A stretch of 64,000 bases of DNA from Lactiplantibacillus plantarum (GTDB lineage Bacteria; Bacillota; Bacilli; Lactobacillales; Lactobacillaceae). Both the position numbers and the translations under genes were made by a program. The notes below the pieces were generated by a model, which was not told the origin of the DNA, made no database searches, and was given only the letters and a program-made list of their open reading frames with translations. Below are positions 63,837 through 64,000 of this stretch, piece after piece. The stretch is taken from contig NZ_CP039121.1 in assembly GCF_014131735.1 (NCBI RefSeq), forward strand, positions 2,480,001 through 2,544,000, given 5' to 3'. The number at the start of each line of letters is the position of its first letter. The first letter of the stretch is position 1.

Positions 63837-64000
63837 TTAGCCAATATGATTTTCTTTCAAAATCAGATCGACCTCAGCTTGCATGTCAGGTGTTTTTGTC
63901 CATTCTTCCCAATGATCCATCGTTTCATCGGGAATCGTAAATGTTTCATTAATATATTGCTCATACTTGGCAACATGCGTGGAATGCGGAATGTTTAGTT
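63837..64000 (-). CDS. C-terminal fragment of an unidentified protein (truncated by the window end)
   Basis: An open frame runs from the window edge to TAA at 63837-63839, giving 54 codons. They include HVAKYEQYINETF and ETMDHWEEWTKTP and end with KENHIG. Composition and length of the open frame support coding. The family cannot be recognised from this fragment. Confidence 0.6.
   Translation of the reverse strand, partial: LNIPHSTHVAKYEQYINETFTIPDETMDHWEEWTKTPDMQAEVDLILKENHIG

Noticed and set aside
1..64000. CRISPR arrays, insertion sequences, prophage modules, rRNA operons
   Set aside because: No regularly spaced repeats, transposase frames, phage structural genes or rRNA sequence were seen.

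Overview
The window reads as chromosomal DNA of a lactic acid bacterium of the Lactiplantibacillus plantarum group. This is inferred from low-to-mid GC content, strong AGGAGG ribosome binding sites, two adjacent pyruvate oxidase genes with cre sites, an oatA/pepX neighbourhood, many MarR-type regulators and abundant sugar and peptide functions. No database was searched, so the species is an inference. There is no prophage, intact insertion sequence or CRISPR array.

Layout. 0-7.7 kb: the end of a cation/proton antiporter, two tandem histidine phosphatases, a small membrane protein, an SMR efflux gene behind a leader hairpin, a NUDIX hydrolase, hflX, and a TetR/TauE pair around a perfect palindrome. 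7.7-12.7 kb: a MarR/MFS operon, a second TauE transporter, an OhrR-like regulator and a SteT-like permease. 12.8-19.6 kb: a PTS operon (EIIA, LicT-type antiterminator, EIIBC, ChbG-like deacetylase) controlled by a RAT/terminator and a cre site, then a glutamine-type ABC transporter. 20-23.2 kb: an aromatic-type aminotransferase and a D-2-hydroxyacid dehydrogenase, preceded by a leader encoding a short peptide rich in Phe, Tyr and Trp and by mutually exclusive antiterminator and terminator hairpins. 23.2-32.1 kb: housekeeping and hypothetical genes (HAD phosphatase, Ser-rich membrane protein, Fur-family regulator, guanylate kinase-like protein, Ap4A hydrolase, pyridoxal kinase, APC permease, OsmC). 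32.2-46.5 kb: pepX, oatA, birA with its own BirA operator, a prolyl peptidase, two pyruvate oxidases flanking a RibF-like protein, and a purine permease. 46.7-55.8 kb: MarR/LicD, a ppx-like/ppk/ppx polyphosphate operon, and a DHA2 drug exporter behind a second leader peptide with a folded translational-attenuation-type leader. 55.9-64 kb: an Spx-family protein lacking CXXC, tRNA-Asn, glpK, an 876-bp gene-poor block bounded by perfect 17-bp inverted repeats, an MFS pseudogene with one nonsense codon, and a nitroreductase operon.

How the genes work together. The aminotransferase and dehydrogenase should convert aromatic amino acids to 2-oxo acids and then to hydroxy acids such as phenyllactate, with expression tied to charging of aromatic tRNAs. 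The PTS genes are set up for substrate-induced antitermination under carbon catabolite control. The pyruvate oxidases need FAD, and the RibF-like gene between them may relate to FAD supply. The ppk operon makes and degrades polyphosphate. The two leader peptides are the most novel-looking features; the IR-bounded non-coding block comes next.
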